This document shows positions 45,361 through 56,077 of a DNA stretch of 57,855 nucleotides, piece after piece. The position numbers and the translations under genes are program-made. Source of the stretch: Nostoc sp. RI_552 (GTDB taxonomy: Bacteria; Cyanobacteriota; Cyanobacteriia; Cyanobacteriales; Nostocaceae). Position 1 is the first letter of the stretch; each line of letters begins with the position of its first letter. Location of the stretch: the NCBI GenBank assembly GCA_016124525.1, contig WGNO01000011.1:1-57855 (forward strand), read 5' to 3'. The notes beneath the pieces are model-generated. The model worked only from the letters and a program-made list of their open reading frames with translations. It did not search any database and was not told the DNA's origin.

Positions 45361-47172
45361 ATGACTGACGTTCCCGCAGATCGTATTCGCAATTTCTGTA
45401 TTATTGCTCACATTGACCACGGGAAATCTACCCTCGCTGATCGCTTACTACAAGTCACTGGCACTGTGGATGAGCGCAAAATGAAGGAACAATTCCTTGA
45501 CAACATGGATCTTGAACGGGAGCGCGGCATTACCATTAAGCTGCAAGCTGCCCGGATGAACTACAAGGCCAAAGATGGTCAGCAGTACGTATTGAATTTA
45601 ATTGATACTCCTGGTCACGTAGACTTTTCCTATGAAGTGTCCCGCAGTCTGGTAGCTTGTGAAGGGGCGCTATTAGTAGTAGATGCCTCTCAAGGTGTAG
45701 AAGCCCAAACTTTAGCCAATCTTTATTTGGCTTTGGAACATGACTTAGAAATTATCCCGGTTTTAAACAAAATCGATTTGCCAGGGGCAGAACCAGAACG
45801 GGTAATTAGCGAAATCGAAGAAATTATCGGTTTAGATTGTAGCGGTGCTATTCTGGCTTCTGCTAAAGAGGGCATTGGCATTGATGAAATTTTAGCCGCA
45901 GTGGTAGAGCGCATACCACCACCAAAAAATACCATCAATGAACCCTTACGAGCATTGATTTTTGATAGCTATTACGACAGCTATCGGGGAGTTATCGTCT
46001 ATTTTCGGGTCATGGATGGCAGTATTAAAAAAGGCGATCGCATTTATTTAATGGCATCTGGCAAAGAATACGTCATTGACGAGTTAGGGGTGCTTTCTCC
46101 CACAGAAATGCAAGTGGAAGAACTCCACGCCGGAGAAGTAGGCTACCTGGCAGCAGCAATTAAAACTGTGGCCGATGCCCGGGTAGGAGACACCGTTACC
46201 TTGTCTAAAGCCAAAGCCCTAGCCCCCCTACCTGGTTACACAGAAGCCAATCCAATGGTATTTTGTGGAATGTTCCCCATCGATGCTGACCAATTTGAAG
46301 ACCTGCGGGAAGCTTTAGAAAAGCTGGGACTCAACGATGCAGCTTTACAATACGAACCAGAAACCTCTAGTGCCATGGGTTTTGGGTTCCGTTGTGGGTT
46401 CTTGGGGTTACTGCACATGGAAATTGTCCAGGAACGTTTAGAACGAGAGTATAACCTGGATTTAATTATTACAGCACCTTCTGTAGTTTATCGTGTAATT
46501 ACTAACAAAGGTGAAGAACTGTTTATAGATAATCCCAGTCATTTACCAGCTCCCAACGAACGGGAAAAAATTGAAGAGCCCTACGTGCAAGTAGAAATGA
46601 TTACACCAGAAACTTACGTAGGCACATTGATGGAATTGTCCCAAAATCGGCGTGGTATTTTCAAAGATATGAAATATCTCGCCCAAGGACGTACCACACT
46701 CACTTATGAGTTACCCTTGGCGGAAGTGGTCACCGACTTTTTTGATCAGATGAAGTCGCGATCGCGCGGTTATGCCAGTATGGAATATCATCTCATCGGC
46801 TACCGTGAAAATCCCTTGGTAAGGCTGGATATCATGATTAACGGTGATCCCGTTGATTCCCTAGCCATGATCGTTCACCGAGACAAAGCTTATAACGTCG
46901 GAAGGTCAATGGCGGAAAAACTCAAAGAACTCATTCCTCGCCATCAATTTAAAGTACCAATTCAAGCAGCAATCGGCAGTAAAATTATAGCCAGTGAACA
47001 CATCCCAGCTTTGCGGAAAGACGTACTAGCTAAGTGTTATGGTGGTGACATCAGCCGCAAGAAAAAACTTTTACAAAAACAGGCAAAAGGTAAAAAGCGG
47101 ATGAAAGCCGTCGGGACAGTGGATGTACCCCAAGAAGCTTTTATGGCAGTACTGCGTTTAGATCAAAGCTAA
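45361..47172 (+). CDS. lepA: elongation factor 4 (LepA)
   Basis: A 603-residue translational GTPase that back-translocates or remodels stalled ribosomes. G1 [10 protein letters not shown], switch RERGITIK, G3 DTPGHVDF, G4 NKIDLPGA, G5 SAKEGIGI. It has the EF-G-like domain V and the LepA-only C-terminal domain, ending [20 protein letters not shown]. Length and order are standard. A HIP1 octamer lies in the coding sequence. A hairpin follows the stop. Confidence 0.97.
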   Translation: MTDVPADRIRNFCIIAHIDHGKSTLADRLLQVTGTVDERKMKEQFLDNMDLERERGITIKLQAARMNYKAKDGQQYVLNLIDTPGHVDFSYEVSRSLVACEGALLVVDASQGVEAQTLANLYLALEHDLEIIPVLNKIDLPGAEPERVISEIEEIIGLDCSGAILASAKEGIGIDEILAAVVERIPPPKNTINEPLRALIFDSYYDSYRGVIVYFRVMDGSIKKGDRIYLMASGKEYVIDELGVLSPTEMQVEELHAGEVGYLAAAIKTVADARVGDTVTLSKAKALAPLPGYTEANPMVFCGMFPIDADQFEDLREALEKLGLNDAALQYEPETSSAMGFGFRCGFLGLLHMEIVQERLEREYNLDLIITAPSVVYRVITNKGEELFIDNPSHLPAPNEREKIEEPYVQVEMITPETYVGTLMELSQNRRGIFKDMKYLAQGRTTLTYELPLAEVVTDFFDQMKSRSRGYASMEYHLIGYRENPLVRLDIMINGDPVDSLAMIVHRDKAYNVGRSMAEKLKELIPRHQFKVPIQAAIGSKIIASEHIPALRKDVLAKCYGGDISRKKKLLQKQAKGKKRMKAVGTVDVPQEAFMAVLRLDQS

Positions 47173-47183
47173 ATATTGATTTC

Positions 47184-47210
47184 TCCCCGGCTGAAAAGTA
47201 CGGGGATTTT
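47184..47210 (+). terminator. lepA terminator
   Basis: TCCCCG (47184-47189) pairs with CGGGGA (47201-47206), followed by TTTTC. It lies 11 bases after the stop codon, a plausible Rho-independent terminator. The rest of the 353-base gap to nfu has only the repeat listed next. Confidence 0.6.
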
Positions 47211-47344
47211 CAATTATTGGGAGGAAGTGGGCTAAAGTGTTGTAGCCTAGGGGAACATAATTCACAATTTCGGTAGAAATAATTGGTAGAAATAAATTGG
47301 TCAACTCACCAACCCATGGGCTGATGATCAACCAGAATCTAAAT

Positions 47345-47368
47345 AATACGTGAGATAATACGTGAGAT
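47345..47368. repeat. two 12-base tandem repeats
   Basis: AATACGTGAGAT occurs twice in direct tandem between lepA and nfu, likely slippage. Confidence 0.75.
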
Positions 47369-47525
47369 AATGCCCGAGGAATTTTCCTGGGTGCATTGGT
47401 TCCTAGTCCTGTACTTCCTGAGTGTATTTGTCAACAAATATTAGCGAAAAAGTATCGTAATATATCTAAAATTGAGTTACCAAACTGTGAAATTAAAATT
47501 CCACTAGCCAAAGAGGTGTCAAACA

Positions 47526-47756
47526 ATGGAACTGACAGTTGAAAATGTTGAATCAGTCTTAGATGAAATGCGCCCTTACCTAATGTCTGACGGGGGAAAC
47601 GTGGAACTTGTAGAACTGGATGGGCCAATTGTGAAACTGCGGTTACAAGGTGCTTGTGGTTCTTGTCCCAGTTCTGCCATGACCTTGAGAATGGGTATTG
47701 AACGTCGCCTCAAGGAAATTATTCCTGAAATCGCTGAAATTGAGCAAGTAATCTAG
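47526..47756 (+). CDS. Nfu (NifU C-terminal) Fe-S scaffold
   Basis: A 76-residue protein that assembles or carries [4Fe-4S] clusters. [36 protein letters not shown] and the metal motif GACGSCPSS (CxxC) are family marks; the tail [16 protein letters not shown] is typical. In cyanobacteria this protein is essential and matures photosystem I clusters. It has no adjoining isc/suf genes; an IscS-type desulfurase is at 27.4 kb. Confidence 0.95.
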   Translation: MELTVENVESVLDEMRPYLMSDGGNVELVELDGPIVKLRLQGACGSCPSSAMTLRMGIERRLKEIIPEIAEIEQVI

Positions 47757-47854
47757 CGATTAGGCTGATGGAGTGATGAGAAACAACGGGAATAAACACC
47801 CCATTTCCCATCCTCCATGTTTCATTCTCCATTTTCCATTTTCCATTATTCACC

Positions 47855-50089
47855 ATGTCTTATCCCTTACACGTTGCTTTCATCTGGCATCAACACCAGC
47901 CGCTGTACAAGTCCCCTAACAGCGGCGTTTCCCTTTCTACCAGTCAGCACTACCACCTACCTTGGGTACGGTTGCATGGAACCAAAGATTATTTAGATTT
48001 AATATTAATTCTGGAAAAGTATCCGAAGTTACACCAAACCGTAAATTTAGTACCATCCCTAATATTACAACTGGAAGATTACATTGCAGGCACTGCCTTT
48101 GACCCCTACCTCACAGCTAGTTTGACCCCCGATGAACAAATAACTCAGGAACAACGAGAATTTATTGTCCAACACTTTTTTGATGCCAATCACCACACTT
48201 TAATTGACCCCCATCCCCGCTACGCTGAGTTATACTACCAAAGACAGGAAAAAGGGCAAGCCTGGTGTTTGGCTAATTGGCAATTGTCTGATTACAGCGA
48301 TTTACTGGCTTGGCACAATTTGGCGTGGATTGACCCTCTATTTTGGGCAGACCCAGAAATTGCAGCTTGGTTAAAGCAAGGTCGAAATTTTACTTTAAGC
48401 CATCGCCAGCGCATATATGGGAAACAGCGGGAAATTCTCAGTCAGATTATTCCCCAACACCGGAAAATGCAAGCAGCCGGGCAGCTAGAAATCACCACCA
48501 CCCCCTACACTCACCCAATTTTGCCCCTCCTGGCTGACACCAACTCTGGCCAAGTAGCAGTACCCGGAATAAAACTACCCCAGCGTCGGTTCCAATGGGT
48601 AGAAGATATTCCCCGGCACTTGAGTAAGGCCTGGGATTTATATACAGAGCGTTTTGGGCAAGAACCACGGGGTTTATGGCCTTCAGAACAATCAGTCAGC
48701 CCGGAAATTCTGCCATATATTATTAAACAAGGTTTTCAGTGGATTTGCTCAGATGAAGCGGTGCTGGGTTGGTCACTAAAACACTTTTTTCACCGGGATG
48801 GAGCCGGAAACGTCCAGCAACCAGAATTATTATACAGACCTTATCGCTTAGAAACTCCCGCAGGTGATTTGGCAATTGTCTTTCGAGACCACAGATTATC
48901 AGATTTGATTGGTTTTACCTACGGGTCAATGGCCCCAAAACAAGCAGCAGCGGAACTAGTAGGACATCTGCAAGCCATCGCCAAGATGCAAAGAGAAAGC
49001 CACAGCGAAACACCTTGGTTAGTCACCATTGCATTAGACGGGGAAAACTGTTGGGAATTTTATCCCCAAGACGGTAAACCTTTCTTAGAAGCGTTGTATC
49101 AAACCTTAAGCAACGAACCCCATCTCAAACTCGTTACCGTCTCAGAATTTCTCCAACAATTCCCCCCCACTGCAACTATACCCCAAGCACAGCTACATAG
49201 TGGTTCTTGGGTAGATGGTAATTTCACCACTTGGATTGGCGACCCAGTGAAAAATCGCGCTTGGGACTACCTAACCCACGCTCGAGAAACACTAGCTAAA
49301 CATCCCGAAGCCACAGAAGAAAACAACCCACAAGCATGGGAAGCTTTATACGCCGCCGAAGGTTCCGATTGGTTCTGGTGGTTTGGCGAAGGTCATTCTT
49401 CCAATCAGGATGCTGTGTTCGACCAACTATTTCGAGAACACCTGTTGGGAATTTACAAAGCCTTAAATGAACCAGCACCTTTTTATCTCCACCAACCACT
49501 AGAAGTTCACGAAGCACGAACTGACCACAGGCCAGAAGGGTTTATTCATCCAGTCATTGATGGTAAAGGTGATGAACAAGACTGGGACAGAGCCGGACGT
49601 ATAGAGATTGGTGGAGCCCGGGGAACTATGCACAACAACAGTGTGATTCAAAGACTTTGGTATGGGGTAGATCACCTCAATTTCTATCTGCGGGTGGACT
49701 TCAAAAATGGTGTCCTTGCACAACGAGATTTACCTGAAGAGTTGAACTTGTTGTGGTTCTATCCCCATAGGACAATGCACAATAGCTCTATTCCCATGGC
49801 AGATGTGCCAGATATTCCCCCACTTAATTACCTCTACCACCACCATTTGGAAATTAATTTACGTACCCAATCCATTCAGTTTCATGAAGCTGGAGAAAAT
49901 TATCAATGGTATTCCCGCTTTAGCCGGGCCCAAGTCGCTTTAGACAATTGTTTAGAAGTTGCAGTACCCTGGGCTGATTTGCAAATTTCCCCAGACTATT
50001 CCCTGCACCTGGTTTTAGTCCTAGGGGATGAAGGACGTTTCCGCGACTATTTGCCAGAAAACGGGTTGATTCCCATTGATGTGCCGTGA
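47855..50089 (+). CDS. GH57 glycoside hydrolase
   Basis: A 744-residue cytosolic alpha-glucan enzyme. Start LHVAFIWHQHQPLY contains the GH57 first motif; HGTKDYLDLILILE is second; GLWPSEQSVSPEI gives nucleophile candidate Glu278; TIALDGENCWEFY gives acid/base candidate Asp395; AEGSDWFWWFGEGHSS is the later conserved block. Residues about 550-744 form a separate beta-rich domain (GFIHPVIDGKGDEQDWDRAG). GH57 members include amylopullulanases and branching enzymes; which this is cannot be said, but a role in glycogen turnover is likely. It converges on the secretion operon. Confidence 0.92.
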   Translation: MSYPLHVAFIWHQHQPLYKSPNSGVSLSTSQHYHLPWVRLHGTKDYLDLILILEKYPKLHQTVNLVPSLILQLEDYIAGTAFDPYLTASLTPDEQITQEQREFIVQHFFDANHHTLIDPHPRYAELYYQRQEKGQAWCLANWQLSDYSDLLAWHNLAWIDPLFWADPEIAAWLKQGRNFTLSHRQRIYGKQREILSQIIPQHRKMQAAGQLEITTTPYTHPILPLLADTNSGQVAVPGIKLPQRRFQWVEDIPRHLSKAWDLYTERFGQEPRGLWPSEQSVSPEILPYIIKQGFQWICSDEAVLGWSLKHFFHRDGAGNVQQPELLYRPYRLETPAGDLAIVFRDHRLSDLIGFTYGSMAPKQAAAELVGHLQAIAKMQRESHSETPWLVTIALDGENCWEFYPQDGKPFLEALYQTLSNEPHLKLVTVSEFLQQFPPTATIPQAQLHSGSWVDGNFTTWIGDPVKNRAWDYLTHARETLAKHPEATEENNPQAWEALYAAEGSDWFWWFGEGHSSNQDAVFDQLFREHLLGIYKALNEPAPFYLHQPLEVHEARTDHRPEGFIHPVIDGKGDEQDWDRAGRIEIGGARGTMHNNSVIQRLWYGVDHLNFYLRVDFKNGVLAQRDLPEELNLLWFYPHRTMHNSSIPMADVPDIPPLNYLYHHHLEINLRTQSIQFHEAGENYQWYSRFSRAQVALDNCLEVAVPWADLQISPDYSLHLVLVLGDEGRFRDYLPENGLIPIDVP

Positions 50090-50122
50090 ATCTCACCATT
50101 GATGAGTTGATTTTTGCCGGAA

Positions 50123-50144
50123 TTTGAGGGCTAAAGCCCTCAAA
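50123..50144. terminator. bidirectional terminator hairpin
   Basis: TTTGAGGGCT (50123-50132), AA loop, AGCCCTCAAA (50135-50144) is a perfect 10-base stem between the convergent GH57 and HlyD genes; T-rich/A-rich flanks suit both directions. Confidence 0.68.
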
Positions 50145-50147
50145 TAA

Positions 50148-51713
50148 TTAACGTACTTCTTTCAAGCTTTCCACTTGTTTAGTAAACATTTCCGTGAATA
50201 GACTCATAACTGAACGTTCTTCACGCACCTTAATATTAGCCACAATAGACATTCCTGACTGTAAGGAGATTTTTCTGCCTTGAATATCTAAATGTTGTTT
50301 ATCTAAACCAATTCTGGCGGGAAATCTATAAAACTGATGTGTTTGGTCTGGTGGTAACGCGTCTGAGCCGATGCTAATTACTTTTCCTTTAATATCCCCA
50401 AATTGGCTAAAGGGAAAAGAGTCAATTCTTACATCCGTTGCCATTCCTTCTTCCACAAAGCCAATATCTTTATTTGTAATAAAAACCTCGGCAATAAATT
50501 TATCATCAGGTACAATTTGTAAGACCTTTTGACCAATATTTGCTACAAAACCAGGATATTTTGCTTGTAAGTCAAATATTGTTCCCGACACAGGAGCCCG
50601 TAGTTCTTGATATTGAAAGTTTAACTGAGCTTGAGAAATTTTACTATTTATATCTGCCAATCTTTGTTCATTGTCTAGAACAATTTTCATCAGCTGGCTA
50701 TCAATTTCAGCAATACGTTTTTTGTGTTCAGCTATTTTTTCTAAGACATTTTTACTGGAACTAGCCAAGGAATTTTTCAGCTCTTCATCTCCTTGTTCAA
50801 TTGCGAACTGTAAACGCTTTTCTTCTTCCTCTAATTGCTCTATGGTGGCTTTGAGAGTTTGCACCTCTTGTTGTTGATTAAGATACTGAAGCTGGGAAAT
50901 ACCACCTTCTTCTGCCAACACTTTGATTTTATCTAGAATACCTTTTTGGATAGCTAAACCAGATTTAGTATCATTCTTTCTGACTTTGATTTGAGCCAGT
51001 TCCTTTTTAGTTTGCTCTACTTGTAACCTGGCTGTAGCAGATCGGGAATCTAATTCTTTTTGAGCAAATTCTAGACGTTGTTGTTCATCAACTCCTAAAG
51101 CTGCACCCGTGTTAAAGTTTCTCAATTCAGCGCGTAACAATTCATTTTCTTTAACTAAAGCTATCCTATTTTTCAACAGAAACCCAGCATCTAATGGTAA
51201 TTTACCGCGCAAAAATTCTAACTCACCTGCTGTTGTAGAGCTATTTGCCATTAACCGACGATAAGTTTGATTTTCTTCCATTAAGGCCGTGCGAATCTTT
51301 CTCAAAGCACCCAATTCAGCAACGGTAGCAACGGTTTCAAAAGTCAGCAGCAAATCTCCTGGCTTAACTTGTTCTCCATCTTTGACATGAACAAATTTGA
51401 CTACTCCAGTCACAGGAGCTTGAATTTCTTTAACTGTCCCTTCAGGCTTGAGTTGACCTGTAGCAGGAACTACTTGCTCAATTTTGGCGAAATAAGCCCA
51501 AGTAATTCCAAAACAAGCCAGCCCTATTAAGGTCAGCATAATTGTGCGTGACCAAATTGGAGATTGGCGTAATATAACTGATTGTTCAAAATTAGTATAC
51601 TCAGCATTTGCTAAAGCATGATTAGTAGCCTTAGTTGGAGATGTGAGCACTGATGAATCAGCGTTCACACCGTTGTTATGCTTACCGTTGCCATTGCCAT
51701 TCAGTTGAATCAT
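50148..51713 (-). CDS. HlyD-family membrane fusion protein
   Basis: A 521-residue periplasmic adaptor of a type I secretion system. One N-terminal membrane helix (about 52-70, IMLTLIGLACFGITWAYFA), a lipoyl-like half (GTVKEIQAPVTGVVKFVHVK, then DGEQVKPGDLLLTFETV), a long coiled coil (about 130-355), then the second half ELRAPVSGTIFDLQAKYPGF and a C-terminal beta domain. It should bridge the ABC exporter to TolC. ATG 51711-51713 is chosen because residues before it look non-coding. Last gene of a three-gene operon, 119 bases after the ABC gene. Confidence 0.92.
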   Translation of the reverse strand: MIQLNGNGNGKHNNGVNADSSVLTSPTKATNHALANAEYTNFEQSVILRQSPIWSRTIMLTLIGLACFGITWAYFAKIEQVVPATGQLKPEGTVKEIQAPVTGVVKFVHVKDGEQVKPGDLLLTFETVATVAELGALRKIRTALMEENQTYRRLMANSSTTAGELEFLRGKLPLDAGFLLKNRIALVKENELLRAELRNFNTGAALGVDEQQRLEFAQKELDSRSATARLQVEQTKKELAQIKVRKNDTKSGLAIQKGILDKIKVLAEEGGISQLQYLNQQQEVQTLKATIEQLEEEEKRLQFAIEQGDEELKNSLASSSKNVLEKIAEHKKRIAEIDSQLMKIVLDNEQRLADINSKISQAQLNFQYQELRAPVSGTIFDLQAKYPGFVANIGQKVLQIVPDDKFIAEVFITNKDIGFVEEGMATDVRIDSFPFSQFGDIKGKVISIGSDALPPDQTHQFYRFPARIGLDKQHLDIQGRKISLQSGMSIVANIKVREERSVMSLFTEMFTKQVESLKEVR

Positions 51714-51832
51714 GGTAATTTGATAGGTTGGTGAAAAAATTGTGAATACAGCCCCAGTCAGATGTGTGAGAAGACTTTTGATAGTCACAGACCAAAGAAG
51801 CAACTGGATTTATTGAACTCTTTACTATGGAG

Positions 51833-54800
51833 TTACAAATTCACTTCCTGTTGCTGATAAAGATAAAAATAATGACCTTTAGCAGCCATTAATTCTTGAT
51901 GGCTTCCTTGCTCTATAACCCTACCGTTATCCATGACGATAATCGTATCTGCATGACTCACAGTGTTGAGGCGGTGGGTAATAAAGAAAACTGTGTTACC
52001 TTCAAAGGCTTTAGCTAAATTTAAACAAACTTGTCGCTCGGTGGGATAATCTAGAGCGCTTGTTGCTTCGTCTAAAACTAATAATTTTGGTCGCTGTAAA
52101 ATAGAACGAGCAATGGCAATTCTTTGTCTTTGTCCACCGGAAAGCCCAGCCCCCCGTTCTCCCACCCTTGTGTTGTAACCGTTGGGTAAGGACATAATAA
52201 AATCATGAGCCACTGCAACACGAGCTGCTGCAATAATTTCGTCAGTTGTCGCATCGGGGTTGGTGAGGGCAATATTTTCCTGAACAGTACCATCAAACAA
52301 CAGCGTTTCTTGGGGAACTACACCCACTTGTCGTCGCAGAGAATAAAGTTCTACCTTGGCAATATCATAACCATCGATCAAGATTCTGCCAGACTCCACT
52401 TCGTACAGTCTCAGCAGTAACTTCATCATCGTACTTTTACCTGAACCACTTTCTCCGACAATGCCAACGAATTTTCCTGATGGAATATCGACATTCACAC
52501 TAGAAAGTTGTAACGGTCCGTTGGTAGCAAATCGGAAGGAAACATTTTCAAATTTTACGCTTCCAGAAATGGCTGGTAAAGGAATATTTTCCCGGTCTAT
52601 TTCTGCTTCTTGCGGTGTATCAACAATGTCGCTCAAGCGCTCTAGAGATAAAGCAGTTTCTTGGAAGTTTTGCCAGAGTTGAGCTAAACGCAATATTGGG
52701 CTAGTAACGTAACCAGAAATAATTCTAAAAGCAATTAATTCACCTAGGGTTAATTCTCCTTGTAGAACTAAATAAGAACCTAACCATAACACTAACAATG
52801 CACTGAGTTTGTTGAGAAAACTGCTAGTGGAATTGGCGAGGGTCGAGGTGATAACGGTTTTAAAACCAGCAGCCACATACCGAGCATAACGCTCTTGCCA
52901 AGAACAACGGGATTGCAATTCAATATTTTGCGCTTTCACTGTTTGAATACCCGACATTACCTCAACTAAATAAGATTGAGTGTGGGCATTGCGTTCAGCT
53001 TTGGTGCGTAGCTGTTTGCTAATAGTGGGAGAAGCAATTAAGGTGAGAATTACAAATATAGGAATCGTCCCTAAACCTACCAAGGTTAACTGCCAACTAT
53101 AAAACAGCATGACGATAATATAAATTATCGAAAATATGGCATCTAATACCACTGTTAAGGCAGTACCAGTCAGAAACTGACGTATATTCTCTAATTCGTT
53201 GACGCGAGTGGCAAGTTCACCTACAGGTCGGCGTTCAAAATACCGCAGTGGTAGACGTAGTAAGTGATCAATAATTTGCGACCCCAAACCCATATCAATG
53301 CGGTTAGTGGTATCGACAAACAAGTAAGTTCTTAACGTAGTTAGTAGTGCTTCAAATATGCCTACTACTAATAGCAAAATACCTAAAACATTCAAGGTAC
53401 TAATACTATTTTGAACTATAACTTTGTCGATAATTAACTGAATGACTAAGGGATTAGCTAGCTGGGCTAACTGGACGAAAAACGAAGCAATAAAAACTTC
53501 TATCAGAACTCGCTGATATCTGGAAAGGTAAGGAAGAAACCACTGTATACCAAAGCGTTCTTGAGGTGTTTCCTTAGTAGTCGTCAGCAACAAAACTTTT
53601 ACCAGAGAAGGTAAATTGTTTTTATCAACATTTAATTGCTCTACAAATTGAGCAGGTTTGCAACGTATAATTCCTTGGGTTGGTACACCTGCAACAACGT
53701 GATGAGCGTCTATTTCATACAAAACAGCATAACTATCAAGATAATGAATTATTGCTGGTGTAGGAATGCGCGTAATTGCACCAACAGGTAAGTCTACTAG
53801 TTGGGATTTCAGTCCGATTAACTCGGCTACGTAAGCACAAGCCGGAAAAGATATACTACCTTGGCGTTTGAGTTGCTCATTTAAGATGCGACGAATCACC
53901 TCCCGACGAAAGGGGATGTGTAGGTGTCGCGAGAGCATTTGAAAACAGGCGAAAATGGTATTAACTTCCCCTTTACCGCCAACAAATGGGTAATTTTGAC
54001 GTTTTTTTCTACTTCTCTTTCTCTGTGGAGATGATTCGGACTGAGGAATTTCTTGCTCTTGGGCGTATGGAATCTCTACATTATCGGTGATGGATGGTTG
54101 GTCATTGTAAATGGGATTTTGTCCCTGATGACCATTTAAAAATGATAAGTCCCCAGGAGATAAACCAATCAAACGCGCGAGATTTTTACCCTTAACTTCC
54201 AGTCTGTCACCTAGTTCTAAACGCGAACCAGGAGAGAATTTGCTGACTGAACCACCACCACTGACAAACCAGATATTTTCACCATCTAGTTGGTTGACTG
54301 GGGTGATTCCTGGTTTTAGGTAATGTACTTGTGCTTTGGATAAAGCGTGTTGAACAACTTCTGTGAGATTAGAAACTGCGTTGGCTTGCTTTTCAATTTG
54401 TGAACTCAGAACATCAAACACCTCTATTAAATGACCCCGGTTGGAGCGCGCATTAGCAAAGTCTGGGTAGGAAGCCAGGAGGCGTAAGTACTCCGTTTTA
54501 CTCAAGCTCAGACAGATAACTTCATTAGAAGCGATGGCAGTTTCACAGGCAATGTCCCGTAATATACTAATCTCACCCAGGATTTCCCCTGGATTCAACA
54601 ATTTTAATGTGGTAGGTATTTGTGTTTGGGGATGATATCCCAACAAACGTACTTTTCCTTCGTAAATAATTGTAATTTGTTCGGGCAGTTTATCTTTGCC
54701 AATTATTTTCTGGCCTATACGGTAGCGCCAAGCTTGTAGTTTTTTGGAGATCTCAGTTATCTCTTCAGTGGGTAGCTCTTTAAACCCTTCTAAGTTGCTA

Positions 54801-54835
54801 ATAAATGCTTGAAAGGAACTGTTAATATAAGTCAT
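51833..54835 (-). CDS. type I ABC exporter with cNMP-binding and C39-like domains
   Basis: A 1000-residue exporter. Residues about 10-150 are a cyclic-nucleotide-binding-like domain (LKLLNPGEILGEISILRD). Residues about 290-430 resemble a C39 peptidase domain, with Cys in FACFQMLSRHLHIPF and His in PAIIHYLDSYAVLYE, but the usual QxxxxDCG and HxxxxDP contexts are altered, so it may be a non-cutting cargo-binding domain. Six membrane helices follow (about 445-720), then the ATPase: GESGSGKSTMMKLL, signature GGQRQRIAIARS and LVLDEATSALD. The architecture recalls HetC or NHLP-type exporters. A PPIase gene precedes it and an HlyD gene follows. Confidence 0.93.
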   Translation of the reverse strand: MTYINSSFQAFISNLEGFKELPTEEITEISKKLQAWRYRIGQKIIGKDKLPEQITIIYEGKVRLLGYHPQTQIPTTLKLLNPGEILGEISILRDIACETAIASNEVICLSLSKTEYLRLLASYPDFANARSNRGHLIEVFDVLSSQIEKQANAVSNLTEVVQHALSKAQVHYLKPGITPVNQLDGENIWFVSGGGSVSKFSPGSRLELGDRLEVKGKNLARLIGLSPGDLSFLNGHQGQNPIYNDQPSITDNVEIPYAQEQEIPQSESSPQRKRSRKKRQNYPFVGGKGEVNTIFACFQMLSRHLHIPFRREVIRRILNEQLKRQGSISFPACAYVAELIGLKSQLVDLPVGAITRIPTPAIIHYLDSYAVLYEIDAHHVVAGVPTQGIIRCKPAQFVEQLNVDKNNLPSLVKVLLLTTTKETPQERFGIQWFLPYLSRYQRVLIEVFIASFFVQLAQLANPLVIQLIIDKVIVQNSISTLNVLGILLLVVGIFEALLTTLRTYLFVDTTNRIDMGLGSQIIDHLLRLPLRYFERRPVGELATRVNELENIRQFLTGTALTVVLDAIFSIIYIIVMLFYSWQLTLVGLGTIPIFVILTLIASPTISKQLRTKAERNAHTQSYLVEVMSGIQTVKAQNIELQSRCSWQERYARYVAAGFKTVITSTLANSTSSFLNKLSALLVLWLGSYLVLQGELTLGELIAFRIISGYVTSPILRLAQLWQNFQETALSLERLSDIVDTPQEAEIDRENIPLPAISGSVKFENVSFRFATNGPLQLSSVNVDIPSGKFVGIVGESGSGKSTMMKLLLRLYEVESGRILIDGYDIAKVELYSLRRQVGVVPQETLLFDGTVQENIALTNPDATTDEIIAAARVAVAHDFIMSLPNGYNTRVGERGAGLSGGQRQRIAIARSILQRPKLLVLDEATSALDYPTERQVCLNLAKAFEGNTVFFITHRLNTVSHADTIIVMDNGRVIEQGSHQELMAAKGHYFYLYQQQEVNL

Positions 54836-54904
54836 TCCCGGATAGGTATGTGTAAAAGTGTATCCACAACTACAACCTAAAAAAATAGGTTTATACTTTG
54901 ACTA

Positions 54905-55684
54905 TTATGCATTAACTGTCGCGTTTTCTAATTGTTGAACTAAGTTATTATGGGCTGCCATCTGTGCTTGTAGCCAATTATTAAAAAGTTCATTCAGCAA
55001 CCTGTGACGTAAGGCGTTGTCTAACTGTACTAGCAACAACTTCTCTAGCCGGAGTATTACTATCCAGTTTTCTAATTGAGTTGGCGGTAATAGTTGCTGC
55101 GGCTGGCTAGTAGACAATAGTTTTGCCAAAACTGGATGGATGCTTTGCAATTCCACCGGGCCAACTAAGCCATTTGTTTGTGCCTCTGAGCCTTGAGAAT
55201 ACTCCCGTGCTAATTCGCCAAAACTTTGTTCTCCTGCTTGTAACCGGAAGTAAATTTCCTGAGCAATACCAATGTCATTAGTTCTGATCAAAGAATACAC
55301 TACTCGATCTAATTGGGGTTTGCGCTGTGAAAAATAAGACTCTAAATCGTCTCCCCAGGTCAGGCGCTTGAATTTTTCGATTTTAAATTGGCGGATGGCT
55401 ATGGCCGTAAATTTTTGCTCACTCATCTGATTTTGCTTAAGCCAGCGGTGACGCGCTTCATCAGAGGTGATTTGATAATGTTGGGCCAGTTGTTCACAAG
55501 CAACTTTCCCCTCTTCTGCTGTACAAGAAATTGGAGCGATCGCTTGGTCGAGTACCATTTCTTTGATTAGCGCTGGCAACATTTGGTATTCTTCCAGCAA
55601 TTGCAAAATCTCTGCTGATGATAACTTTGTGAGATTAGTCGCAACTTGTTGCCAAATATTGCCCGGTTGTATAACTGCTGTCAT
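54905..55684 (-). CDS. PpiC/SurA-like peptidyl-prolyl isomerase, secretion-linked
   Basis: A 259-residue protein without a clear signal peptide. The N-terminal half (residues 15-120) is helical; about 125-225 has parvulin-like features: LDRVVYSLIRTNDIGIAQEI, YFRLQAGEQSFGELAREYSQ, then GLVGPVELQSIHPVLAKLL. It is first in the operon with the ABC exporter (69-base gap) and HlyD. Homologues beside cyanobacterial exporters suggest it keeps the exported protein unfolded or assists its folding. The cargo is not in this window. Confidence 0.85.
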   Translation of the reverse strand: MTAVIQPGNIWQQVATNLTKLSSAEILQLLEEYQMLPALIKEMVLDQAIAPISCTAEEGKVACEQLAQHYQITSDEARHRWLKQNQMSEQKFTAIAIRQFKIEKFKRLTWGDDLESYFSQRKPQLDRVVYSLIRTNDIGIAQEIYFRLQAGEQSFGELAREYSQGSEAQTNGLVGPVELQSIHPVLAKLLSTSQPQQLLPPTQLENWIVILRLEKLLLVQLDNALRHRLLNELFNNWLQAQMAAHNNLVQQLENATVNA

Positions 55685-55882
55685 ATCACTTTATTAACAA
55701 GTATTTTCAAAACCACGGTGTAGCAAGTAAGGACATTGTATTACTCATAGGTTATTGTTTGGTTAAATTTATCCACATGGCAGATGTATCATAATTCCCA
55801 ACTTTAACACAACTATACAAGTATATATCAATACAGCAAATTTTTGGCAAATATAACCGCTTCTTTACATAGTACTAAGAGA

Positions 55883-56014
55883 CTATTCATAAAGTAAATC
55901 TTTAGACAACGAAATCCTACTGATAACGGCACATATAGCCGCTTCACTCATTTCAGGGAGACCCTCATAATCCTTACTGAGACAATGGTACTGATTAAGC
56001 CAAGCAAAGTTCCA
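55883..56014 (-). pseudogene. IS5-like transposase C-terminal fragment
   Basis: The minus strand reads WNFAWLNQYHCLSKDYEGLP then EMSEAAICAVISRI and a stop at 55883-55885, matching the late region of IS5/IS4-type transposases (FAWL...RRLSKDYE). Only 43 codons remain. It lies in the 665-base spacer 55685-56349. Confidence 0.65.
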
Positions 56015-56077
56015 TTAATGCGTAGGTAGCAAGTCCTCACGGTGAGGAATTTGCTGCACTCACAACCTATGACAGTT

